Of a stretch of 64,000 bases of DNA, positions 49,414 through 56,842 are shown piece after piece. The DNA is from Candidatus Deferrimicrobiaceae bacterium (GTDB taxonomy: Bacteria; Desulfobacterota; Deferrimicrobia; Deferrimicrobiales; Deferrimicrobiaceae), in the NCBI GenBank assembly GCA_036504035.1, contig DASXVV010000014.1, positions 248,001 through 312,000 on the forward strand. The letters run 5' to 3'. The notes beneath the pieces are model-generated. The model did not search any database, was not told where the DNA came from, and saw only the letters and a list, made by a program, of their open reading frames with translations. Numbering within the stretch: the stretch's first letter is position 1; every line of letters starts with the position of its first letter. The position numbers were made by a program, and so were the translations under genes.

Positions 49414-49878
49414 TCACTTGTCGTCGTGGCAGTCCCGGCAAAGAGGGGACCACTCGATCTTCTCACCATCCCGGTGGACGATCCGAACCATCTTGTAGGA
49501 AGGCCCGTCGGGGATCGAATGAAAATGGCAGGTGTTGCAGGTGATGAACCCGTTCTGCAGCGGCAACGTTTTCGGCGACCGGAACCTCGTCTTGTCCCAG
49601 TGGTCGAATCCGCTCGGGTGGTTGAATGTGTGCAGGGCATTCATGTCGCAGCACACCTTGGGGTGGCACATGTGGCAGGTATCGTCGATCGTGTCCTTGA
49701 GCAGGTTAAGGTTGCCGGCCGCCCCTTCCTCCTTGGTCGGGACCTTCGAGTGGCAGCTTTCGCAACGCCCGGGCTTGATGTGGGGATTGATGACGGTCCC
49801 GGCCGCCCGAACGGGAGGGACGACGGGAAGCAGCAGGATGGACAGTGCGGCGAGCACAGGCAGACACCTTTGCGTCAT
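49414..49878 (-). CDS. periplasmic tetraheme c-type cytochrome (paralog 1)
   Basis: First gene of the cytochrome set, 154 residues from ATG 49876-49878, chosen because GGAGGG lies just upstream; a 15-residue longer frame lacks one. It has a signal peptide (LPVLAALSILLLPVVPPVRA) and four hemes (CESCH, CHMCH, CNTCH, CRDCH). NPHI, SPKTLPL, ITCNTCHFH and YKMVR follow the shared plan. It is the most divergent copy (CRDCH instead of CADCH and a longer, charged linker before heme 4). Co-expression with the other two is likely but gaps of 126 and 114 bases leave room for separate promoters. Confidence 0.85.
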   Translation of the reverse strand: MTQRCLPVLAALSILLLPVVPPVRAAGTVINPHIKPGRCESCHSKVPTKEEGAAGNLNLLKDTIDDTCHMCHPKVCCDMNALHTFNHPSGFDHWDKTRFRSPKTLPLQNGFITCNTCHFHSIPDGPSYKMVRIVHRDGEKIEWSPLCRDCHDDK

Positions 49879-49988
49879 GAGACCCTCCGAAAACCGAATT
49901 GGCTCACGTCGTTGCGGCGACAATTAGATAGCGATCGGGGGCATCGGGTTGCCGGTTCCGGATAAAAAAGTGTTCAAATCATCGGTAA

Positions 49989-50019
49989 TCGGGTCTGTGG
50001 GATGGTTATTCCGACCCGA
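49989..50019. repeat. inverted repeat between the cytochrome and tRNA genes
   Basis: TCGGGTC (49989-49995) and GACCCGA (50013-50019) are separated by 17 bases in the 197-base gap between the cytochrome start and tRNA-fMet. It might be an operator for the minus-strand cytochrome gene. Nothing else is evident apart from the tRNA promoter. Confidence 0.35.
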
Positions 50020-50032
50020 AGGGCGAAATCCC

Positions 50033-50062
50033 TTGACATCATGCCCGTCAAAACGATAGTAT
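50033..50062 (+). promoter_or_regulatory. sigma-70 promoter for tRNA-fMet
   Basis: A consensus TTGACA (50033-50038) and TAGTAT (50057-50062) are 18 bases apart and end 13 bases before the mature tRNA 5' end. Confidence 0.75.
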
Positions 50063-50075
50063 CTTAGGTTCACGG

Positions 50076-50152
<77 letters not shown>

Positions 50153-50161
50153 AAAAAGCAC

Positions 50162-50194
50162 AAGGGAATCGCAGAGATGCGGTTCCCTTTTTTT
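50162..50194 (+). terminator. intrinsic terminator of tRNA-fMet
   Basis: An 11-bp stem (AAGGGAATCGC with GCGGTTCCCTT, one G-T pair) closes a 6-base loop AGAGAT and runs into seven T residues. It starts 10 bases after the tRNA. Confidence 0.9.
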
Positions 50195-50393
50195 ATGCCC
50201 CCCCTCCCCGTCCGGCGCATTGCAGGGCGATTTCCTCTCCCGCCGTCCGCAGCAGGAACTTGTAGACCTCGTGGAGGACGATCGACGGGACGACGATCTC
50301 CTCGGGGGGCGCAGAGAGTTCCCGAGCGTACACTTCCGCCAGCGAACCGTCTGAAAAAAACCCAAGCCACCCGCACGAATCGACGAGTCGCAT
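50193..50393 (-). pseudogene. truncated VapC-like PIN-domain toxin remnant
   Basis: The minus-strand frame of 66 residues starts LVDSCGWLGFFSDG and continues to IVVPSIVLHEVYKFLLR, the N-terminal half of a PIN ribonuclease with its first Asp and the conserved Glu. Full VapC toxins have about 130 residues. This one breaks off after GEEIALQCAG into a low-complexity end against the tRNA terminator, so the catalytic Asp residues of the C-terminal half are gone. It is very likely an inactive relic. Its ATG overlaps the stop of a small frame that may be the antitoxin end. Confidence 0.65.
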
Positions 50394-50485
50394 CAGAGCC
50401 GATCCCTTTTATCACGAAAATTCTTCAAGGGGACCCGTGGCGCCTCGGGCAGATGTGTCGGCAGTTGTCTGGATATCCGTATCAT
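50393..50485 (-). pseudogene. possible antitoxin 3' remnant upstream of the VapC relic
   Basis: A 30-codon frame on the minus strand ends in FRDKRDRL and its TGA overlaps the toxin ATG (TGATG). The charged DRL-type ending and the overlap are typical of VapB/AbrB-type antitoxins, but the rest is not recognisable, so only a decayed tail may remain. Confidence 0.3.
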
Positions 50486-50540
50486 TTGGAGAAATCGCCG
50501 GTATAGAATCTGGGGATATCCCGCCGGGAGGAGGTGTTTC

Positions 50541-50930
50541 ATGTCCGAAAAAAGTATAGATCGTCATCCTGCCGTACCGTCGCAACTGGCGATGTTGCTG
50601 CCAGGGGTCTTGCTGATGTTTATCTGCTTTTCTTGGGGCTCCGCTCGGGCGTCGGACAACGTAGCTGTGCTTCGGCTGACCGTTGGCGAGATCATGGCCG
50701 AATCTCCATCCGCCGTGCAGAAACTGATCGGCGTGTACAGCCAAATCCCCGGTTTTCCTGCCGGCGGGAAGGCGGTCAAGCTCTACGTTTTCAGGGGGAC
50801 GGATGTGGTCTGCACCGCGCCCATCAAGGCAACGCAGAAGGACAAATTCGACTGCTGGCATTTCGACGATGCGCCAGGGCCGGTCCAGAAGCTGGTGAAC
50901 GAGAAGGACGCAGAGTTTAGCGAGAAATGA
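50541..50930 (+). CDS. small secreted protein of unknown function
   Basis: A 129-residue protein with a long N-region and signal peptide (AMLLPGVLLMFICFSWGSARA, cut near ASD). The mature part of about 90 residues has two Cys (VVCTAP and FDCWHFDD) that could form a disulfide, and LRLTVGEIMAE. GGAGGAGG precedes ATG 50541. I recognise no family. It lies between the toxin relic and the sulfur island and is followed by a GC-rich hairpin; no functional link to either is shown. Confidence 0.65.
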   Translation: MSEKSIDRHPAVPSQLAMLLPGVLLMFICFSWGSARASDNVAVLRLTVGEIMAESPSAVQKLIGVYSQIPGFPAGGKAVKLYVFRGTDVVCTAPIKATQKDKFDCWHFDDAPGPVQKLVNEKDAEFSEK

Positions 50931-50958
50931 CCGGACGCGCGACCCGATCGTCCTTATC

Positions 50959-50988
50959 CCCCCTTGGCGATAAGACTTGACAAGGGGG
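50959..50988 (+). terminator. GC-rich hairpin after the small secreted protein
   Basis: An 8-bp stem CCCCCTTG/CAAGGGGG (50959-50966 with 50981-50988) encloses a 14-base loop and is followed by CTTTCG. It may terminate the gene at 50541, or form part of the cysK control region because a TTGACA lies inside it. Confidence 0.4.
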
Positions 50989-50995
50989 CTTTCGA

Positions 50996-51103
50996 TAGAT
51001 AGTCTATAACGCCTATAGGGGAATCCGGTCAGTGGTGCCGGATCCCTGAGACCCTCAATGCGAACCAATTTTTTTAACCATAATGCCTACAAAAACGATA
51101 GGC
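50996..51103 (+). promoter_or_regulatory. structured upstream region/leader of cysK
   Basis: Several inverted repeats stand in series. ATAGTCTAT (50999-51007) is a near-palindrome and CCTATAGG (51012-51019) a perfect one, with CTATA repeated 9 bases apart. ATCCGG/CCGGAT (51023-51028, 51038-51043) forms a hairpin followed by CTGAGA and CCCT. A run of seven T lies near 51069-51075, then a GCCTA/TAGGC hairpin (51085-51089, 51099-51103). The first part could be an operator overlapping a -10 (TATAAC 51005-51010) and the rest a leader RNA. No known riboswitch class fits fully. Confidence 0.45.
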
Positions 51104-51139
51104 AAACAAGGGGCATCCGCCCCGGAAGGAGATCGAACC

Positions 51140-52093
51140 ATGAGCCAGATTTACAGCGACAACTCGCAATCGATCGGGAACACCCCGCTGGTGAAGCTGA
51201 ACCATGTGACCGATGGGGCGAAGGCGACCGTGCTCGTCAAGGTTGAAGGGCGCAACCCGGCCTACTCGGTCAAGGACCGGATCGGGCAGAACCTGATCGC
51301 GGACGCCGAGAAGCGGGGCGTCCTCAAGCCCGGCGTCGAGATCGTAGAGCCGACCAGCGGCAACACCGGCATCGCGCTGGCCTACGTCGCCGCGGCGCGC
51401 GGCTACAAGCTCACGCTGACGATGCCCGAGACGATGAGCATCGAGCGACGGCGGATTCTTGCGGCGCTGGGCGCCAAGCTGGTACTGACGCCGGGAGTCG
51501 AAGGGATGAAGGGCGCGATCAGCAAGGCCGAGGAGATCGCGGCCTCCGAGCCGGGCCGCTGGTTCCTGCCGCAGCAGTTCAAGAATCCCGCGAATCCCGA
51601 GATCCACGAGAAGACGACGGGCCCCGAGATCTGGAACGATACCAACGGGGGCGTCGACGTGATCGTCTCCGGCGTCGGGACCGGCGGCACGATCACAGGC
51701 GTCTCGCGTTACATCAAGAAGACGAAGGGCAAGGCAATCATCTCTGTGGCCGTCGAGCCGAAGGAGAGCCCGGTCATCACGCAGAAGCTGGCCGGAGAGC
51801 CGCTGAAGCCGGGACCCCACAAGATCCAGGGGATCGGCGCAGGCTTCATCCCGGACACGCTCGACCTGACGCTTGTGGACCGTGTCGAGCTGGTGGGCAG
51901 CGACGAGGCGATCGAGACCGCGAAGCGGCTGAGCAGGGAGGAAGGGCTGCTGGTCGGCATCTCGTCTGGAGCGGCCGCCGCGGTTGCCGTCCGGCTCGCG
52001 AAGCTGCCGGAGTTCGCGGGCAAGACCATCGTCGCGATCCTTCCGGATCTGGCCGAGCGCTACCTGTCGACGGCGCTGTTCGAAGGGATCTAG
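51140..52093 (+). CDS. cysK: cysteine synthase (O-acetylserine sulfhydrylase)
   Basis: PLP enzyme that joins O-acetylserine and sulfide to cysteine. The 317 residues start at ATG 51140 with AAGGAGA 8 bases upstream; a longer frame from 51083 has no ribosome site. The PLP lysine is K45 in [11 protein letters not shown], with [28 protein letters not shown], the phosphate loop [10 protein letters not shown] and the CysK ending [12 protein letters not shown]. It opens a close-packed run of sulfur-related genes extending to 61707. Its upstream region is rich in repeats and may respond to sulfur supply. Confidence 0.94.
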   Translation: MSQIYSDNSQSIGNTPLVKLNHVTDGAKATVLVKVEGRNPAYSVKDRIGQNLIADAEKRGVLKPGVEIVEPTSGNTGIALAYVAAARGYKLTLTMPETMSIERRRILAALGAKLVLTPGVEGMKGAISKAEEIAASEPGRWFLPQQFKNPANPEIHEKTTGPEIWNDTNGGVDVIVSGVGTGGTITGVSRYIKKTKGKAIISVAVEPKESPVITQKLAGEPLKPGPHKIQGIGAGFIPDTLDLTLVDRVELVGSDEAIETAKRLSREEGLLVGISSGAAAAVAVRLAKLPEFAGKTIVAILPDLAERYLSTALFEGI

Positions 52094-52105
52094 GGGACGC
52101 CGGCG

Positions 52106-53542
52106 ATGATCAACGGCAAACAATACCTTGAGAGCCTCCGGCGGCTTCGTCCCAATATTTACAAGTGGGGAAAGCCACTGGCAGATGTGACGACGCATCC
52201 CGCGACGCGCCTCCATGTCGCCGCCATCGCGGCCTGCTACGACGCGGCGTTCGATCCGGAAAGCGCGCCGCTGTTCACCTCCGATTCGCATCTCACGAAC
52301 AAGCCGGCACACCGCTGGAATACGCTCGTACGTTCCGCGGAGGACGTGGCCGCCAATGCCCGGATGAAGCGGGAACAGTTCCGTCGGACAGGCGCTTGCC
52401 ACGGGGCGACGTGCGCCGGGTGGACGGCACTCAACGCGCTGTGGGCCGTGACGCACGAGGTTGATGCCGAGCACGGGACCGGATACCACGCGCGACTTGA
52501 AAAATACTTTCGCCATATCGAGGAAAACGGCCTGGCCACCGCCGGCGCGCTGACCGACGCGAAGGGCGACCGGTCGCTTCCGCCGTCCGGCCAGGCGGAT
52601 CCCGACCGCTACCTGCACGTGAAGGATGTTCGGGAGGACGGCATCGTCGTCCGGGGCGTCAAGGCGCAGATCTGCGGCGTCGCCGCGGCGCACGAGATCG
52701 TCTGCGTCCCCGGGGGCGCGCTGTCGGAATCGGAGGTCGACTTCGCCGTCGCTTTTGCGATCCCCCGCGACGTTGCGGGACTCACCGTGGTCGAGACGCG
52801 TCGGCCGAGCGACACGCGGGACGAGGAGGAAGGCTGGGATGCCCCCAAGACGGGCGGCATCTCCCAGGCGTTCCTCCTGTTCGACGACGTCTTCGTCCCG
52901 AATGACCGGATCTTCCTCCGGGGCGAGACGCCGTTCGCGGCGCGCTTCGTCCATCTTTTTACGGCCCTCTACCGGGCTCCGATAGGAGCGTGCGTGGCCG
53001 GGCAGGGCGACGTGATGATCGGGGCCGCCACCGAGCTGGGCAAGGCGGGGGGGCTCTCGCGCAAGGTGTTCCAGGACAAGTTGACGAAAATGGCGATCAA
53101 CAACGAGACCACTTTCGCGGTCGGCATGGGAGCCGCGATGCTTGGCACCCGGCACCCTTCCGGCGTCTGGATTCCCGATCCGCTGCTTTCGCATGTCAAC
53201 AAGGTGCTGGTGGCGACGCTTCCTTATGAAACCAAGCGATTGGCGCAGGAGATCGGCGGGGGCATCGCCGAGACGGGATGTTTCCCTTCGTACAAGGACC
53301 TGAACTCGCCCGAGTACGGCAAGTCGTTGCTGGACGCGATGTCGGCGGCCGAAAGCGGGGAAGTGCGGGCCCGCTTGGCGCGACTGGTCGAATGGCTGAC
53401 CGTCGGGGGCGGGATTCCCGGATGCCTGCACGGGGGCGGCTCTCCCGACGGGGCGCGTCTGATGGTTCGCGCCCTCGAGCCGTGGGACGCGCTGGGCGTG
53501 CGAGCCCGGCATATCGCCGGATTGGAAGGAGAGGTCCGATGA
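52106..53542 (+). CDS. 4-hydroxybutyryl-CoA dehydratase/HpaB-fold flavoprotein with altered active site
   Basis: The 478-residue protein belongs to the acyl-CoA-dehydrogenase-like HpaB/4-hydroxybutyryl-CoA dehydratase family: GALTDAKGDRS, DGIVVRGVKAQI, AAAHEIVCVPGGAL and VDFAVAFAIPRD follow the dehydratase pattern. The Clostridium dehydratase binds a [4Fe-4S] cluster with C99, C103, H292 and C299. Here I see C98, C103 and C296, but Tyr289 in place of the His, Ile293 for the catalytic Tyr and Val297 for the catalytic Lys. A different flavin reaction is therefore likely. It is 12 bases after cysK and overlaps a CoA-ligase gene, so its substrate may be a CoA thioester of a sulfur compound (inference). 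Confidence 0.75.
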   Translation: MINGKQYLESLRRLRPNIYKWGKPLADVTTHPATRLHVAAIAACYDAAFDPESAPLFTSDSHLTNKPAHRWNTLVRSAEDVAANARMKREQFRRTGACHGATCAGWTALNALWAVTHEVDAEHGTGYHARLEKYFRHIEENGLATAGALTDAKGDRSLPPSGQADPDRYLHVKDVREDGIVVRGVKAQICGVAAAHEIVCVPGGALSESEVDFAVAFAIPRDVAGLTVVETRRPSDTRDEEEGWDAPKTGGISQAFLLFDDVFVPNDRIFLRGETPFAARFVHLFTALYRAPIGACVAGQGDVMIGAATELGKAGGLSRKVFQDKLTKMAINNETTFAVGMGAAMLGTRHPSGVWIPDPLLSHVNKVLVATLPYETKRLAQEIGGGIAETGCFPSYKDLNSPEYGKSLLDAMSAAESGEVRARLARLVEWLTVGGGIPGCLHGGGSPDGARLMVRALEPWDALGVRARHIAGLEGEVR

Positions 53543-54891
53543 CGACGCGCACGACAACGGCAGCGGACACGGCAGACAGCCTCACGGAACGGGAATATTG
53601 GGACGAAGCGCTGGAGACCTTGCCCCGGCATGATCTCGATGCGCTCCAGCTGCGGCTCCTGAAGGAGCATCTCGACTTCGCCGGCCGGAATTCCCCTTAT
53701 TACAGGGCATCGTTCCGGGATTCGGGCCTGGCGGCATCCGATCTCCGGTCGCTGTCCGACCTGCGCGCATTTCCCTTCATCAAGAAGTCGATCCTGCGAG
53801 ATCGGCAGACCGCCGCCCCGTTGCTGGGAGATCTGGCGGCCGTGCCGGAAACCGAGGTCGTCTATGTCTCGGCTTCGAGCGGTTCCACCGGCGTGCCGAC
53901 TCTGTCTCCCTTCACCGCCGAGGATTTCGACGGATGGCAGGACGTCGAGGCGCGCCTTTTCTACGCGGCAGGCATGCGCGAGACCGACCGCTACCTGCAC
54001 GCGCTGAATTTCTCGATGTTCGTCGGCGGGCCCGACGTGATCGGGGCGCAGCGGCTGGGCGCCTTGACGATCTGGGGCGGTACCCTCCCGGCCGACAGGC
54101 TTCTGTTCCTGGCGAAGTCCTTCGGCGCCACGGTCACCTGGACGACGCCTTCCTACGCATGGCATCTGGGGGAGACGGCGAAAGCGCAGGGACTCGACCC
54201 CGCGCGCGATCTCGCGATCCGGAAGATCATCGTGGCGGGCGAGCCGGGCGGATCGATCCCGGCGACACGACAGGCGATCGAGCGGTTATGGGACGCCGAG
54301 CTGTACGACTTCTACGGCATCTCCGACATCTTCGGAGCCTCGGCCGGGATGTGCCGGGAGCGGGAAGGGCTGCACCTCTCGGAAGACCATCATCTCCTTG
54401 AGGTGCTCGATCCTGCAACCGGGGAGCCGGTGCTGGATGGGGAGAAGGGCGAGATGGTGCTGACGACGCTCAAGAAAAAAGCGCGCCCGATGATCCGTTT
54501 CAGGACCGGGGACATCGTCACAGCCGACCGGTCGCCATGCGCCTGCGGGCGGACGCACGTGCGGATCAAGGTGCTGGGGCGGACCGACGACATGTTCATC
54601 GTCAACGGCGTGAATCTTTTTCCGTCGGACGTGGAAATCGCGGTCCGGGAGATTCCCGAGTCGACGGGCGAATACCGGATCACGCTGACGCGGGAAAACC
54701 GACTGACGCGGTTCGGGCTGGAGATCGAGCGGAGGAACGGGGCGTCCGTCTCGGAAACCGCCCTGGCGGATGGCGTGCGGACGATCCTGCGGAATCGACA
54801 CGGGGTCGCTCCCCATTCGGTGACGATCCACGAAGACGGGACGCTTCCGAGGGCGGTGCACAAGGCGAAACGGGTCGTGGACAACCGATAA
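53539..54891 (+). CDS. PaaK-like AMP-forming acyl-CoA ligase
   Basis: A 450-residue adenylate-forming enzyme of the phenylacetate-CoA ligase group. The opening (LLKEHLDFAGRNSPYYRASF) and the P-loop SASSGSTGVPT are typical, with YDFYGISDIFG, MIRFRTGDIV, a zinc-type CACGR segment, LGRTDDMFIVNGVNLFPSDVE, and a C-terminal Lys in AVHKAKRVV. It would activate an acid as AMP then CoA thioester. ATG 53539 overlaps the preceding stop (ATGA) with AAGGAGAGG upstream, so it is made together with the dehydratase-like enzyme. The acid is unknown; an imported organosulfur acid is my inference from the context. Confidence 0.85.
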   Translation: MTTRTTTAADTADSLTEREYWDEALETLPRHDLDALQLRLLKEHLDFAGRNSPYYRASFRDSGLAASDLRSLSDLRAFPFIKKSILRDRQTAAPLLGDLAAVPETEVVYVSASSGSTGVPTLSPFTAEDFDGWQDVEARLFYAAGMRETDRYLHALNFSMFVGGPDVIGAQRLGALTIWGGTLPADRLLFLAKSFGATVTWTTPSYAWHLGETAKAQGLDPARDLAIRKIIVAGEPGGSIPATRQAIERLWDAELYDFYGISDIFGASAGMCREREGLHLSEDHHLLEVLDPATGEPVLDGEKGEMVLTTLKKKARPMIRFRTGDIVTADRSPCACGRTHVRIKVLGRTDDMFIVNGVNLFPSDVEIAVREIPESTGEYRITLTRENRLTRFGLEIERRNGASVSETALADGVRTILRNRHGVAPHSVTIHEDGTLPRAVHKAKRVVDNR

Positions 54892-54960
54892 GACCGGCGG
54901 GAATAAAAGCATGAGTGGGAAGTACCAAGGAACGGCGGCGGCGCCGCCAGGAAAGGGGGA

Positions 54961-56004
54961 ATGGAGATGGGTCATACAGGAAAAAAGAAAAGGGTACTGC
55001 GACGCTTATTGACCGTGGCTGCACTGACGGCGTTCTCGGCCGCGGCGTTCGCGGGCGAGGCGATCAAGGTCGGTTATCTGCCGGTGACCGGGCACGCGAA
55101 GTTCTTCGTCGCGAAGGAAAAGGGCTTCTTCGCGAAAGAGGGGATCGACGCCGAACTGCTGGAGTTCGCGAATTCGGCGGACGGCCTTTCGGCGCTGCGG
55201 GCCGACAAGATCGACATCGGCGCGTTCGGGACGACGGCGCCGCTAGCGCATATCGACAAGGGCGCCGACATCCGGATCATCGGCGGGATCATGGGCGAGG
55301 ATGCGGCCATCGTCACGACCGCGGCAAACGCCGGAAAGGTGAAGCGGATCGCCGACCTGAAGGGAAAGAAAGTGGCGACCGTCCGCCTGGCGACAGGTGA
55401 CGCGGTCCTTCGGGGCGCGCTGAAGGATGCCGGCATCGATTGGAAGAAGGACCTGCAGATCTTCGAGCTGAAGAACCCGCCGGCGGTGATCGAGTCGGTC
55501 AAGTCGGGCCAGGTGGATGCGGGCGTCGTCTGGGGACCGTTCGACCTGAAAGCCGAGGAGCAGGGGCTGAAGGTCGTGATCCGGAGCGACAAGCTCCAAC
55601 CGGGACACCCGTGCTGCAGGATCGTGGTCCGGGAAGGGAAGCTCAGGAACACGGCGACGCTGGAGCGGTTCGTCCGTGCCATCCTCCGGGCCGAGAAATA
55701 CGCGAAGGAGAACCACAAGGAAACCATCGACGCGATCGTTAAATACGTGAAGCTCGACCGCGCGCTGATCGAGAAGGCGTACTACCAGGGGCACCTCGAC
55801 CAGAGCAGCGACCCGAACGTCAAGGGGGTCAAGCATTTCTGGGGGACGATGCAGCACTCGGAGATGGTCGCCTCGAAGGCCGACATCGGCCAATACATCA
55901 ACACGGCAATCTACAAGGCGGCGCTGGACGGGCTGATCCGGGAGAGCCCGAAAGATGCCTACTGGCAGAAGCTGAAGAAACAGTTTGCGGAGCGGGACGC
56001 GTGA
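54961..56004 (+). CDS. NitT/TauT/SsuA-type ABC transporter substrate-binding protein
   Basis: Periplasmic binding protein of 347 residues for a small organic acid, most often an aliphatic sulfonate, taurine, nitrate or thiamine precursor. A twin-basic leader and signal peptide (RRLLTVAALTAFSAAAFAG) precede the NMT1/SsuA-like domain: IKVGYLPVTGHAKFFVAKEK, GIDAELLEFANSADGL, VATVRLATGDAVLRGAL, VKSGQVDAGVVWGPFD. GAAAGGGGGA precedes ATG 54961. The genes for ATPase and permease follow with 4-base overlap and 2-base gap. The surrounding sulfur genes favour an organosulfur ligand. Confidence 0.88.
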   Translation: MEMGHTGKKKRVLRRLLTVAALTAFSAAAFAGEAIKVGYLPVTGHAKFFVAKEKGFFAKEGIDAELLEFANSADGLSALRADKIDIGAFGTTAPLAHIDKGADIRIIGGIMGEDAAIVTTAANAGKVKRIADLKGKKVATVRLATGDAVLRGALKDAGIDWKKDLQIFELKNPPAVIESVKSGQVDAGVVWGPFDLKAEEQGLKVVIRSDKLQPGHPCCRIVVREGKLRNTATLERFVRAILRAEKYAKENHKETIDAIVKYVKLDRALIEKAYYQGHLDQSSDPNVKGVKHFWGTMQHSEMVASKADIGQYINTAIYKAALDGLIRESPKDAYWQKLKKQFAERDA

Positions 56005-56840
56005 TGCCTGCATCCGCCGGGAATGCCGCGGGTCTCGAGGCCCGCGGCATCTCCCACGCCTTCCGCGGAAATATCGTCCTGCGCGGGATCGATCTTTCGA
56101 TCCCGGAGGGGCAGCTGGTGGCGCTCCTGGGGCCGAGCGGGTCCGGCAAGACCACGCTGCTCCGCCTGCTGGCGGGACTCGAGCGGCCGACGGAGGGCCG
56201 GGTCTCATGGAAGGGGCGCGAGATCGGGGAGCCCGGAATCGAGCGCGGCGTCGTCTTCCAGGACTATTCGCTCTTCCCATGGATGAAGGTGTCCGACAAT
56301 CTCGTCCTGGCGATCCGGAAGGCGTTTCCCGGGAAGCCCCGTGCGGAACAGCTTGCGCTGGCGGAGGACTACCTGGAGATGGTGGGGCTTTCGGGATCGG
56401 CGTCGAAATACCCGTACCAGCTTTCCGGCGGGATGCAGCAACGGGGCGCCATCGCCCGCGCGCTCGCGATCGGATCCCCGGTGCTGTTGATGGACGAGCC
56501 GTTCGGGGCGCTCGATCCGCTCAACCGGATCCGGCTCCAGGACCTGCTGGCGGAAGTGCGGGAGGCGGCGCAGCCCCGGAAGACGATCCTCTTCGTGACG
56601 CACGATGTGGACGAGGCCATCTTTCTCGGCGACCGGGTCGTCGTGCTGGGCGCTTCCCCCGGCCGGGTGATCGCGGATCTCCCTGTTTCGCATCATCGCG
56701 GCGTCTCCCCGCGGGACCGGCGGGCGGCGATCGGCGAGTTCCGCTCGCTTCGGGAACAAATATCGGACTTGTACCGGGAAGACGTGCTGAACCGGCTCGA
56801 GGAACCCACGATGGTGGCAGGTTCGGCGGAGGGGATCTGA
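56001..56840 (+). CDS. ABC transporter ATPase (SsuB/TauB/NitD type)
   Basis: The 279-residue ATPase powers the importer of the flanking genes. Walker A LGPSGSGKTTLL, Q-loop VFQDYSLFPWMKV, signature LSGGMQQRGAIARAL, Walker B VLLMDEPFGALD and switch His VTHDVDEAI are intact. It starts at GTG 56001, which overlaps the binding-protein stop (GTGA); ATG 56004 is a possible start. The FPWM segment after the Q-loop is characteristic of the nitrate/sulfonate/taurine transporter group. Confidence 0.92.
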   Translation: MMPASAGNAAGLEARGISHAFRGNIVLRGIDLSIPEGQLVALLGPSGSGKTTLLRLLAGLERPTEGRVSWKGREIGEPGIERGVVFQDYSLFPWMKVSDNLVLAIRKAFPGKPRAEQLALAEDYLEMVGLSGSASKYPYQLSGGMQQRGAIARALAIGSPVLLMDEPFGALDPLNRIRLQDLLAEVREAAQPRKTILFVTHDVDEAIFLGDRVVVLGASPGRVIADLPVSHHRGVSPRDRRAAIGEFRSLREQISDLYREDVLNRLEEPTMVAGSAEGI

Positions 56841-56842
56841 AG

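Noticed and set aside
51012-51139. TPP (THI-box) or SAM riboswitch before cysK
   Set aside because: Only the AGGG-hairpin-CTGAGA-CCCT arm resembles TPP; the second conserved arm is missing, and S-box core motifs are absent. Kept as an unclassified structured leader.
54911-55012. 33-codon frame beginning at ATG 54911 before the binding-protein gene
   Set aside because: It overlaps the binding-protein start out of frame and has no ribosome site or recognisable sequence.
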